Below are positions 24,725-37,206 of a stretch of 64,000 nt of DNA, piece by piece. The position numbers were made by a program, and so were the translations under genes. Under the pieces are notes generated by a model that worked only from the letters and a program-made list of their open reading frames with translations, was not told the origin of the DNA and did no database searches. The stretch spans positions 9,105,070 to 9,169,069 of the forward strand of contig NC_066587.1 in NCBI RefSeq assembly GCF_905475345.1, given 5' to 3'. This DNA comes from Vespula vulgaris (taxonomy: Eukaryota; Arthropoda; Insecta; Hymenoptera; Vespidae). The number at the start of each line of letters is the position of its first letter. Positions within the stretch are counted from its first letter, which is position 1.

Positions 24725-26450
24725 GAATGCTCGTTAACTACTAGTCCAAAATTCATTTCGTCGATCACGCTCGGTGTCATGATATTGTGGACGCGCAAGC
24801 TTACTGCCAGACTGTGAAATCAAGTTGAGTATTGAACGATATATAACTCCGATTGAAATTTTCAAACTCGGATACTTAGATTCGACGTGCCATAATAGAA
24901 TAGCTACATTAGACACGCCGTTCTCAAGTTCCAAAAATGATCCATCATCGGAACGTATGCGATGAAAGACGGATTATTTAACAAATGTCGAATTTTAATA
25001 TAATACCTCCCTGTACGATACCAAACACACCCGAGTCTCGATCGAATGCACGAAAGGCGTTCTAGCTTCGGCATAAGACTGACGATCCGGTCATTAGCCG
25101 GTGATATTCACTTTTCTGCCATTTTTTCTTCTTATTCTTCTTTATCAGGATATATAAGAGATCCAAACTTCGGTAGGATTTGCGATTCCTTTCGATAACT
25201 TGTGATTATTTTCGGGATGAAAAATATTCATCGACTCGAACGAATATTTAGCGTCTAGATACTTTTTTGCTATCGTAGATATTTGATCATTTAATGTTAT
25301 TTAAAATGGGAGAAAAAAAGTATTGCGAGCTCGAGCTTGAGTTCGATTAAGTTTACCATAATAACGAATCACAAACGATGAAAGCGTAGGCATATTTGAT
25401 ACACAAATTTTAGTTTGCGTTTTTTAATTTGATTTTATTTCTCTTTTCTTTGTTTTGTAAATATCGTAGCTTGCGCCATGATCGAACGATGAATGAGATA
25501 AATCCTATAATGCCATATGATTTGTACGACGTCAATGAGCATATTTATGTTTAACACTATATTTTATAATAGAACGAATATACATATATATAAATATATA
25601 GCATAGAAAATTTGTTAAAGTTGGACGAGAGAGTGGATCTTTGTTGAATTCGTATAAATGTAGATTTTGTACCAAATTAGCGTTTATTATTCTTAAATAT
25701 AATCTTCACAATTGAACATGGAATGTTTCAATCTATCCAATATATTTTATAGCTCGTTATGCGCACGGTCCGTAATTAGAATAATTAACGATTAATAACA
25801 AAATGAGCTGAATGCCCAAAGCCGTTATGTATCATGACATTTACCTTATGATTTTAAAGAGAATGTTTCTTCCGACATAGAACGAGGGTACCTTCGAATA
25901 AACGCTGTGAGTTGATAACACGCGTACTTACTCGGTCGATAAAGTAACCGACAATCGACAAAGCCTACTTAACAGATAACGAGTAGGAATTACTTCGATT
26001 AATTTCTATCTCATAGATATGGCCATGGTCAAGGAGATTTTTTAGTTACTAGAATTTTTCACTTTTTCAAGCTATATATACATCGAAAGTGCGCATTCTC
26101 CTACCCGTATTTCGAGCAACACGTTGGTAGCACTGTTATACTATGATATATATATATGTAGAACGACGCGGCTGGTTATCGATTGGGCTGACAAAGGCAG
26201 ATTAAAACCTTCTGTTTTCAACTCTAACACCAAGTGCCGAAACAAAGCCCCCACATCTCCATTTTTTTCTTTCTTTTGTTTTCGAATATTCTGATCAAAG
26301 ATAAATTACATTTTTCATCGGAAAAAGCGGAAAAAAGTGTGGAATCCGTCGATTTTACTGAAAAACAAAAACAGATATAATATTACGTTGGATTATCAAA
26401 AATAAGAATCTATTCAAAGCAAGCTCTTAAAAACGATAACGGGATAGCTT
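24725..26450. other. 3' UTR and downstream flank of the SLC5 gene
   Basis: No coding sequence recognised. The first AATAAA after the stop codon is at 25897-25902, which would give a 3' UTR of about 1.2 kb. The rest is AT-rich, with short TATATA runs near 25580 and 26145. Confidence 0.45.
25897..25902 (+). promoter_or_regulatory. candidate polyadenylation signal of the SLC5 gene
   Basis: First canonical AATAAA downstream of the stop at 24724. A variant signal closer to the stop cannot be excluded. Confidence 0.35.
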
Positions 26451-27400
26451 GAGGTTATGACGTAATCACGAAGTCTTTCAAATGCAAGAACTGTCGTTGG
26501 GTACTGAAATTTACAGTGAAAAGGCGCGATCACGACAGGCGGTAAAGTTGAAAGCGCTCTACGGGGAAGGTTACGAAACTGTCAGTGCGTGGAAACTGTA
26601 GAGCCGACGATGACGTACCACTGCCATCTCCGTTGGTGTAGTAGCAGTGGTAATGGCAGTAGTAGCGGTGATAGCATCAGAAGCGTGGCTGGTTATATTC
26701 GTGGAAAGCGACGGGGCGGAAGGTTTAGTAGTCGAAAGACCTGTGCTGCGTCGAGTCGTTTGTCGTTTCGTTTCTTCGCATAACAACGTTCGTCGTCCGT
26801 TTTCCCTTTCTCGACAGCAAGATAAGTCAATCACGTGGCCTATCACCTGGCGATAGACTCAGGTTCCTCTTTACGTTCGACTCTATCGAATCGGAATTTG
26901 ACCAAAGAACAAAATATGCTTGATTTCATCGGAATTCACGATTCGTCGTAGCGTCTCTAAGCGATTGTCGATTCGTCTCCCTTCTAGATTCCCCTTCTAC
27001 ATACCTTCGTTTCTCATTTGTTGACATTTTTTTCTTTTTCCTTCTCCTTGTTAGACGAATGTTACAATCGGACAAACAACCGTGGTAGTAAGTCAGGAGT
27101 GGAACTCCGATATTACATATATATACCAGAATTTTCGATCACACGCGACTTCTCTCTCGCCAGTGAAACACGCTTCTCATCATGGCAGTCGAGTCGAGGT
27201 GAGTTTTCCTTCCAGTCTTCTCTTTCGATGTATGTGTCGTATTATACGAGTATACGTACCACTCTCTCACAATCAGCACTTCTACTACGTACATGCGCGA
27301 AAGAAAGAACTCCGTTCTGAGCGCGCCGGTTCGATGCTCTCGCAATCCTTTTTCCCTTCTTTTTCTCTTCCTTTTTATTTTTTAGGGACGGTACGTCTCA
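26451..27400. other. CpG-rich patch, possible promoter or 5' exon region
   Basis: Higher GC and CpG content than its surroundings. At 26610-26665 there are nested inverted repeats: ACCACTGC at 26619-26626 with GCAGTGGT at 26644-26651, and ACTGCCAT with ATGGCAGT around them. Short open frames run on both strands, but none matches a family I know. It might hold the untranslated first exon of the downstream aminopeptidase gene, but no splice link can be shown. Confidence 0.25.
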
Positions 27401-28990
27401 CCGGTTGTCGAATCCTTTGTTCACAAGCTAACCTCTATACCTGTCAGTCGACCAAATTCCGTACTGATCTTTCCAATTTTTTTTTTAATAGAAAGTATTT
27501 TCAAAACGGGCAACAAACGATAATTTCGATGTCTCTCGCAATAAAACTACGAGAAAAAATTAATTTGTACGTACGATGCGTTTGATCATGAAAACTGTTA
27601 CGGGTTAATTTATAAAGAGTATTCGCCGAATAAATTTTTCTCGAATCATACATTTAGCCGTTTCCTGCTATTCTTTTTCATGCTATTATTATTTCACGAC
27701 ATTAATTATAAACGGTATAATTTAACAATAATCTTATTTTTATTACTGCACGTTTCCTTTTTATCTTTGCCTTCTTCGCTCTTTTCTTCCGGGGAAATAA
27801 AGTGTTACAAGTATATGTATAATTAAAGTCTATGTAATAGTATATGATCACAGAGACGCAGTAAATATTACATTATTCACGAGAGTCCGTAGTAGATATC
27901 GAAATATTGGAATTTTAATTTCCGATAAAACACAAATTTCTTAAACCTTCTATATCTTTTTCATACCACCAAAATTCTTCTCTCCGTCGTTGTAAACCTA
28001 TATAAATGCGATGTAAAATTAAATCGTATCCAATAACGTATTTTCATAATTTTTATAATCGATTAAATTAAAACCAGTTTAAGAATTCGACAAAAATTCA
28101 TGCATTCTTCAAAATTTATCGTTAAATGTTTTTTTATATATTTCTAATAAATCCATCAGTAATTATTACAAGGTAAAATCGTTATTCAAAATTATATAAT
28201 GTATATGTGTATATATATATATTATTTAACGAAATACGGTTATTGGCCTTCAAATTACGATTCTCTTTTTCAATTTCCTGAAAACTCGTTTCGTTCGATG
28301 GTTATTCGTGTAGAATAGGCAGATCCCCTCACTGAAATAATATTTTGTATATTGTTCGCTTTAACCTTATCATCGAGGAAAGTTGCCATCGTTAAAGCGA
28401 GATAGACAAATTGTAGTCACGTTCCACTTTACAAACTCGATACCCAACGCTCCCTCTTTCTTTTTCTCGTTTATCTATTCATCGCGTAGGGAAGTATCCC
28501 AGAGATTTCAAGTGCTTCTGGTTAAACGAATATTTCCTATTATATATTTCCTATACGTTTATACATAATATTGTAACATAATATTTTAATCTAATATCGG
28601 ATAAGACTAGATAGCATTGAATAAGCGTTCCTATCAGCTTTTATCATTTCCGTTCCAACGGCTTTATCGACAGAAATTTACATTGGTAGCAAAACGTAAG
28701 GCGATCACGTAACGTTTGTGCATATTGTTAATATAAATGCAAATGCATTGTACGCGACTATCTTCGAATATCATCGCTGGGGAGCCTAGTTAATAATTAT
28801 TTCCAACGGTTAGTTCAGTAACTTGTTACTAAGTAAAGTCTCTTCGCGAATTTCATCTTGAACTCTTGTAGTTGTATTTAACGACTGTTTGGATCCCCTT
28901 TGAAAATTTTAACGAATTCTTCATGACTTCGAGACACATTTTATTGATTACGGTTTCACGGTCTTTGACCACACCACCACTCGTTGCATG
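27401..28990. other. non-coding, AT-rich
   Basis: No gene or recognisable element. Mostly AT-rich sequence with a short TATATA run near 28200. Confidence 0.45.
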
Positions 28991-29461
28991 TCTTCTGTCG
29001 AGAAAAGGAAACAAGTCACGGAGTTCACAATACAAACTTATCTGAGAGTCCAACTTTTTATCATTAGTCTTTTTTGTTTTTTTTGTTTTTTCTTATATTA
29101 AAACCATTAATTTTTCTTAATGTGAAGAAGTTTTAAGAATTAGGAGACGATAATGCGATATATAAATTCAATAAATATAATGTAATTAAATTAAATATTT
29201 TAATCTTTATTCACACATCGATCTCTATTAGTTAATAGTCTTCTGTCGAAAAAAGAAAACAAATCCAAGCTTATCTATGATTCCAACTTCTTATCATCAG
29301 TTCTTCTTTTTTATATATTGAAACCATTAATTTTTTTTAATATGAAGAAGCTTTAGAATACTAGAATTAAGAGACGATAATGCGATATATAAATTAAATA
29401 AATATAATGTAATTAAATTAAATATTTTAATCTTTATTCACACATCGATCTCTATTAGTTC
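28991..29461. repeat. direct tandem duplication, unit about 225-245 bases
   Basis: The segment from 28991 (TCTTCTGTCGA) to about 29235 is repeated from 29239 to about 29461. The right-hand part is nearly identical, including GAGACGATAATGCGATATA and CACACATCGATCTCTATTAG. The left-hand part has diverged by substitutions and small indels. Period is 248 bases. It lies just left of the Helitron-like remnant and may be part of that insertion. Confidence 0.85.
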
Positions 29462-29693
29462 ATAATTTCTAAGAATACAATTATTAGCTTATGATAATTA
29501 AAATAATATAAATATTTATATTATTTTATAATATAAATTAAATTTATAATATAAATATTTTCGACTGTAAATTGTCTAAATAATGTGGAAATGCATTGAT
29601 TATAATAGCCGACCTGGTAATAAATCAATAATGGAATTTATTGATATCAGTATTTAATTTCAAATTAAATTTTTTTCTCAAGAATGTGATCAG

Positions 29694-30784
29694 TTATTGC
29701 GCTTCTTCTAGATCAAAATTAATGTTAAAATCACCACTGAGAATCATCGATAATTTGTCAACATTTGTTCTCTACAATTTCGCACTCTCATTAGTTTCGC
29801 ACTTTCATTAAGATTTTTGAATGAAATCCAATGATCTCATCAATGTTTTTGTTCGTCAATGTGTAGGTGATGACCATAAGAATCATTTGTTCATTTTCCA
29901 GTTGACATTGAACTGCTCAAAAATCGACAATTCCTGTGGAATCGATATCTAGTGAATTGATTTGTTTTAAATTCAAATCTATATTTGAATTCTTATAATC
30001 ATTTACATTCTTGTAAATCACTACTTCTCTAGCTCTCATATTTCAATCTTTAACTTGACTTACTGCTAGCGGACCGATATATCGGCCCTCGTTACCTATG
30101 CAAAATTTGCTACGGACCGATGTATCGGTCTTGTGCGTTATGAATTTTTTTTTTATGAAGTTATTCGCAGAAGCATCCATATTAAATTGATCGCTGGATT
30201 CTTCGTGTATATCGCGTAGATAGGCCTGGTATTAAAGAGATTAAATTGTACAACGCAATAAAAATTAAGAATGTATATTTTTATTCATTCTTTATCCATG
30301 TCTCTGATAAAAGCAAAACATTAGATCATCGCATCATCTATGGCCATAAAATGAATCCGCAGAGTTTGACGATTAAACAAACAAAGCGAAAGTACTCTTC
30401 TATTCGTCGTAAAATTGATTAAAACTCTGTTCAATGTTTGTAATCAGTTAAAATTTAGCCCTCATTTTATAAATAAGTCACTAAATTTGGTTTTCGATTG
30501 TGATAAAATTTTGAATTATCGCCTTTTATAACGGTATAGAACCATTGTCGTTCATGACTCATAATGAAAATACATATATCAATTGCTGTATTTATAAATA
30601 CGACCTGTCTGAAAGAATCTCCTTGAGATTTGTGAACATTAAAAGCTAAGGCAAGTAATAGTGATAAGTGATTTCTTTTGGCAACTATAATCTTATTATT
30701 ATTTAATAGAATATTAGATGTTCGTCTTGCTAAAAGCATTGTTGTTTGAGACCGTTTGTCTAAATAAATTAGTAGTACTGACAC
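29694..30784 (-). mobile_element. decayed Helitron-like element: Pif1-type helicase end plus endonuclease
   Basis: Read on the minus strand, 30784-30467 encodes the C-terminal part of a Pif1-like helicase. LALAFNVHKSQGDSF matches the LAxAxTVHKSQGxTF motif, and KGDNSKFYHNRK matches the usual end. About 16 residues that normally carry the ALSRVT motif are deleted between SHERQ and FYTVIKGD. Downstream, in broken frames, come LSETWIKNE (about 30285-30320), a REVVIYKN segment, then QMILMVITYT and ILSGDFNINF (about 29700-29755). These correspond to the SETW and GDFN motifs of an exonuclease-endonuclease-phosphatase domain. Helicase followed by endonuclease is the order in Helentron-type Helitrons. 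Several in-frame stops and the deletion show it is dead. Assignment rests on remembered family motifs, without a search. Confidence 0.7.
30071..30130. repeat. pair of CCGATATATCGG-type palindromes inside the Helitron remnant
   Basis: GGACCGATATATCGGCCC at 30071-30088 and GGACCGATGTATCGGTC at 30114-30130 are two copies of one palindromic motif, starting 43 bases apart. They lie in about 200 bases that interrupt the endonuclease similarity, where the family normally has only about 15 residues. This suggests a small secondary insertion. Confidence 0.6.
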
Positions 30785-33700
30785 GTATGGTGCTCTTTTG
30801 TCATATTAAAATTCACAAAATTTCACAATTTTTAGCGAATACTTGTCATCGCGTAATATACTATACAATTTATAGTATATATATGGATAATATCCACTGC
30901 GCAAGCGCATGACGTATACGAGGTAGAAGAGAAAGTAGAAACATTTTTCTCTTTTTCCATTCTCGGCTTCTTACGACTAAAAAATTTTCGCTTCAAAAAT
31001 TTTCTTCTTCCAATGCTCTCGTACGGAAAAATGAACCAGATTAGATGCTCTCTTTTGTTCGATAAATTATGTTTTACGAGCGTATAAAGTTAATATAACA
31101 AATCGATAGAGAACTGCAATTAACGTATGTGTACGTAATATAATACAGATTCTCATTTCCATCAACGACACATGCTAGAGCGCCATTCTTTTTCTTTTAT
31201 GAATTTGTTATATTATACGGTGATTTGAAGGTTATTTATGTCTCACATGTTTCTTTGCTTTTCGTTCTCGTCCTTTCTTCGTATATTTTTATCGTTCTGT
31301 CGAAAGTACGTTTCAAACAGCTTGGCTTGTCACTTTGATACTGTAAGTTTTCTTTTTTTTCCTTTTTTTTTTTTATGAAAATATACAGAAACAGACGAGT
31401 ATGAAGTGAAAATTTGTGAAAAATAATCAGGTGTATAAACAAGAGGTCGTGAAAAGACATAAATTACTCGATTGGAAGAGTAATGTTGTATTTTCACGAG
31501 AGATGAATCACGAACGTGAATTACGCTTCCATGAACATGCTATCATGAAGATTACCTGCGACATTAACACCTCTACGGTTCAGTCGTGACAGAATAAACC
31601 GGTTTGATTTTCTGTCATGGTAGCAGCAAGCGTAAAACAAAACGTCTACGTAAATAATGATACTTTTCACTGTCATGAATTAAAAAAATTAAAAATCCCA
31701 TGTAAATACTTCACGCTTTCCATTAAATATGAAAAAATCTTGAGTGAACACGACAACGTGATTTATGTTTATGGTTCATGAATCGGTTTTTTTCCTAATC
31801 GATTAATTTATTGTCTACTACAGTGGCCCATATGCTTTATATATATATACAACATTACCCTCAACCGTATCCTATAAAATCAGGGATTTGGCAATTTTTG
31901 ACATTCGGTTTGCCGATAAAAACCACATGCGGCGATTCGTTAAAACAAGCAAATCAGTCGCTAGTAATGCATATATCGTAATCGATGACGTTCAAACGAT
32001 TCGATTGTTCTTTCGGTAGATGCGGCATAGCCAGTTAGTCGATGTTCAATTATTCAAGCAAACAAAGCAAAAGCAAATAAGAAAGTTCCGAAAGTTTTGA
32101 ACGTACGGTTGAAAACCTAATTGTACGAACTTACAGTAAGCTCGCGAGAATATTTTCTTGATACGGGTAACATAAAAGACACTCAATAAATTTAATAGTA
32201 GCTACATATCTATATGAGACGATAAAGATGTAAATGCCACGAAAATGATTTTCTGTTCATATAGTTTTACTGTTTCTCTTATCAATACCCTGTTGTGTTA
32301 CAGTGGAATAAGGTAGATAAAAAGAATTCTTATTTTTTGTTCGAATCTACATGATTCATCTTGAGATGAGACGAAAAAGTGTCGTTGAAAATAAATTTTC
32401 AGTTAACCCCAAAAAGAAACTATTTATCAATAAACTTTTTCAAAAAATGTGTGATTGTCACAAAGAGCTAAGAAGGTGATGACCGTACATATGGCTATCA
32501 ATGCGATTAAAATTCTTCTTCGTGATGTCGAACCAAAGATCGAATTCGAAACGATAATTAATTATATTTTTTGAAAACTTTTTCAAAAATTAAGAAAGTT
32601 ATGTCCTTGTTTGAACCATCATCTTTAAGATAAAATTTCGTTCATCAAAATCAGTTAAGAATTATGCCTGGATTCACTATTAGCATAAACGCTGTTTTCG
32701 ACATTTTTCATGAAAAATGAATTTTGTATAGTGGCACCTTTTGAAATCTGCCGCAAAAGAGAAGATGATTGTATCTCATTTTTCATTTTCACGCTTGAAT
32801 GATGTGTGTTTTATTTCCATAAAATAAGCTTACTTGTTTGTGCGTGTAAACTTATTTTCAGATTTTCTGATCCATTCCAACGCAAGTACGAACTCCGTGT
32901 GAGCATTGCAAAACGCGTTTCCTTGGGTTGAGAAGTTACGATAATTCATTCGGATATTTTAATGAGCTTCGGATAGATAATTTTACAGTAAAAATAAAGA
33001 AATATATGTCCAATCGTTCATGCTAATGAGGTCAAGTTTCTAAAATATGGTTAAATTTTAGAAAAAGTTACGATTCTCTTTATATTTTATATATTAGAGA
33101 TATGAAAGTCTTATAAACAATGTTTAGTACAATGGCAAGCATTTAGATTTGTAAATTAAGAAACATGGGTTCGAAGATGGATGATTGATTCCGTCAGTTT
33201 CTTTCTTATTACATCGATATAAAAGAATATAAGCAATTAATTTATTTTTTTTGCAATTATATTTAAATTCTAATTAAAGTTCTAATTCATTAAAATTATC
33301 GCTTACTTTATATATGTACCGCAGTTCTGTACATATATTTATATATACATATAGATAATAAATCGATTCTTATGACATGTAGATCAAAGAAAACCGGATA
33401 CTAAAGATGTTTAAAAAGTTTATTAACGAATGCTATATATAGAATAACAAAAACAAAATCTAGATTTGGGAAAAGTAAGTTTGATGTGCTTATGATGAAG
33501 AATATCTTATACAATTCCAAAAATAAAGAAATCTTTTTTAATTTTTTAAAATCCTTGGAATATAGCAGTAAAACTGTACATTTTAAACTGGTAAGAGAGA
33601 AAATAACATGTTCAGTTAAGAGTAAAATTATCACGCTTTCGAGAGAATTTGAGACGTACGTCTTCGATCGAGAGAAATGAATATGTCTTGAATCCCGATT

Positions 33701-35210
33701 AAAGATCATCACATATATATTAAAAAGATTGTCAGTTTGTATATCTTAGGACGCTATGAGATTTAAATAAAAGCATCAATCGTCGTTCGAGACTGCTCAT
33801 CTTATGGAAAATCGATCTTAGGATCAGCGCGTAGATAGACTTAGGGCTGAAAAAAAATCATTAATCTCCAAGATACAAAAATTAAACGTGATAAACGTTT
33901 TTAGATTAACTTTAGAAAGAAAGAAGAAAGATAGCACGACGAAATAATGACCATTAAAGAAATAGTAGAAAAAGCGTTATTCGAATACTGACGGACAACT
34001 TAATTTCGTAACTTAAGCGAACGTTTAGTTTACGTATTTCTAATGTTCAACGAAAGAAATATATTTTGCGTTGGAAAATGGAATAAAACGAACGCAATAT
34101 TCTATGTAAATTTTCCGTTAAAATTCTTGAAATAAAAAAGCTTTTAATTTTGCCTTTCTTCCACTTCTATGTTTTCTTCTCATGTAAACGATTGAATTTC
34201 CTTACGCAGTATATGTTTTTAGATATTTGGTTTCGTTGGACGTGACAACTCGCTTCCGTCGTATGGTTCCGATTGTAAACGTTGCAATTGCGATCGAACC
34301 ATACCTTTTTATACGCTTTACCAAGTTCGCGGGCTGGCACACAATGCGTACGACGCGTTAAGCGAGCATAACTCAGTATATACGTATAGAATATTAAATG
34401 GAGCGAGTGCGAGACCCAACGATAACTCATTGCTAGTTCGAATCGTGACATTCGTTTCTCGTCCACAACGAGAAATCGCAAAATCGACGAGTCGAATAAA
34501 GGAGTGAAAGAGAAAGAGAGATCCTACGCGACGCAGGACGTTATTTCACGAGCAGAAAATGGACACGTATTGATAATCGGTCAACGCGGAGTAGTTATCG
34601 TTTCGTTCATCCTTCGAAATGGAGCATCGGATACGAGAGAAAGATGAGACGAATAATATTCCATTATTGTTGGCATCAATGGATCTCGTTTTTTCCTCAT
34701 CCTACTTCGATGGCCCAAAAATGCAAATATCGAGATATCGAACGGTTTTTCGATATACAAACAAATTTTGTTTACAATGAAAACGATCTTTTTGTTCTAC
34801 TTGCTTTGAATTTGAATTGTATACTTTTGCGATATTACCTAGGCAGAAAAGATAATTTCGTAAAACTTTCTAAACGGTGAATACCTTGATATTTAAATAT
34901 TAAATTATTCATATAATATATTTTGAAAATATCTTTTGTGATATTTAGAAGACTACAAGTATAGTTTATAATGAGAATAAAGTTTAATACAAACAGATTG
35001 ACAATGAATTCTCTTGTATTTTATATAAAAAACAAGTGTCTATGAAAGACATTAAATGAATATTCAGTCGGGACCCTACGATGGAGTTTCACTTTGCTAA
35101 ATTTTCTTTTATCTCCGGAAGAGATAAGCGTATATGTGTAATGGCTTGTAACCGAATAGCCATACACTGATCGTATTTTCGACAGTCGATAAGATGACAA
35201 TCTGTTTCAG
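30785..35210. other. non-coding, AT-rich, upstream of the aminopeptidase gene
   Basis: No gene recognised. The region from about 34140 to 34650 is richer in CpG and less repetitive than the rest, so it is a candidate location for the promoter and first exon of the aminopeptidase gene. I cannot find a donor site that clearly pairs with the acceptor at 35209-35210. The interval 31500-34100 shows nothing beyond AT-rich sequence and short palindromes. Confidence 0.4.
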
Positions 35211-37159
35211 ATGGATGCCGTGTCAGCTGAAGATCGAGCTGAACATCTGCAGCTGCGACTACGATGGTATAATCTTGGTCTCCGGGAGTGCGCCTGGTTT
35301 CGATGAGCCGGAACCGTTCAAAACGGTTCTCTATAGCGCTGCACAAATCGATTCCGCCCTTGGCATAATCGGTGCTGTCCTGTCGATCAACCTGCCTGCG
35401 AAAAGACTTATTTATAGTCCAACTGGACCACTCAACATGGATTATCATGATGTACGAAGTTTTGGCGAGGCCGCCACAAGGGGTATTGTACGGTAAATTT
35501 ATAAATATTAATTTAATTTTGGAGAAGATTAATTTGTAAAATTAATTAAAAATATACTTATGAAAGATGTCTTCTAATAAGTTCGACAAAATCGATGCTA
35601 TTATACCGGTATTATTTACGTACATAAATAAAAGGGAAGTTTTCTTTAAAAAAGTCTTTCTTACAGGATGTTACAACTTTTCGTTCTGAAGATGTAGTAA
35701 ATATAAGTATGTCCTTTTGAAAAATCGCGAAAGGATTTAAGTCATTATATCAATGTACTTTTTATATTAACTAGTTAAGTAATTTTCCCCGGTTAACAGA
35801 TTAAAGAAATTATGCAGATCATTAATAACAAAGAAATATCTTCAGAACTGGAAATCGCAAAAGCTTGCAAGACCGTATTAAAGGGTATATTTTAAAAAAT
35901 ATTTTGTCACCGTATTATTAAAAATAATTTATTAAAAGTCTTTTATTATAAAGAAATTTGCAAAACCAATCTTACAAATCATAACTAAATGATCTCTCTA
36001 TTGATCACATGTTTAAATATAAGAACATATTATCGATGGAATATCATATCTTCTCGTCAAATCAAACGGTTCAAACGTTAAACGCGAATGTTTCTCTTGT
36101 ACAATGTTTTCTGTACTCTTCATATTTACAGATTTACGGTGTCCGACGACACATCTATTTCCGTGTCGGCGCGGTTTACAGTGGGAGCTAAATTCCCATT
36201 AATTCCTGGTACACCGAGATCGCTTTTGAGCAGTACCATTTGACCGTTGACCACGGTATAGTGTTGTGTCAACAATCACAAATCTTTATCCTTCATTTGA
36301 TTTGTTAAAACCGCTGCTTTTAAATATAGGATTTCAATCAAAAATTGCATAGTATATTTATTCAATTTATTCTTATGCATGTTGCGAAGCACGGAAAAGT
36401 TCATAGAATTCGGTGGTGGTGTGCCATTAATTAATTTGTCGCCTCCAGTTATGTAATTAAAATTGCACTCGTATACAGAGTCTCATAAAAAGATTCATTT
36501 GTCGTTTCAAAGGAATTTCTCATGATTTTCGAGTGGAAAAGGGATTTTTTTCTCGCACAGAGGCCATTATCCGCAAAAATTCACTAATGTCGGGCAATGT
36601 GCAGCCATTTAAAGGTTTAACTTGTCGATAAAATTTTTCAGTACATGCTCTGAGCTATCGACATTATGAAAGTCGACGAACCTCTTTTTGTTTCTCTCTC
36701 TTTCTCTCTCTTTCTCATTTTCTCTTTTCTCTCCATCTTCTTTAATATTTACAGATTATGCGCAGAATTTCAACACGCTCTTTTGTCTAAACGTGTCCAA
36801 GCGTGGCACGGAAATTGAAAACGCGGGAAGAATAGTCGTTCTTCCAACACGAGACGAAGATAATTAAATCCGGCAACGAGAACGATGACGTGACGGCGCT
36901 AAAAAACGAGATATCTGTTTTCGGATCGTCGCTTTCGCTGATTCTTTTCGTTGTCCGATGAAAAAAAGAGGAAGATGGAGAAAGGACTAGTAGAGAAAAT
37001 CGGTTTGTGCCACTAACTGGCTGTGGCGTTTTAATGCACGCCACATTCGTTCAAAGTAATTAATCAAAGAGACTTCGATATCACATTCGTTCGATTTTAG
37101 ACACCTTCACTCGCATTCCAGAACTGCCTGTCTTATTAGAAAGAAACGAAGAGAGAGAA

Positions 37160-37206
<47 letters not shown>

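Noticed and set aside
26589..26856. Short open frames on both strands in the CpG-rich patch
   Set aside because: Overlapping frames on opposite strands, Ser/Gly-rich from GTAGTAGC-type repeats, with no homology.
35211..35309. Frame from the first ATG after the acceptor before aminopeptidase exon 1
   Set aside because: It ends after about 30 codons and does not match the M17 family; the frame from 35215 does.
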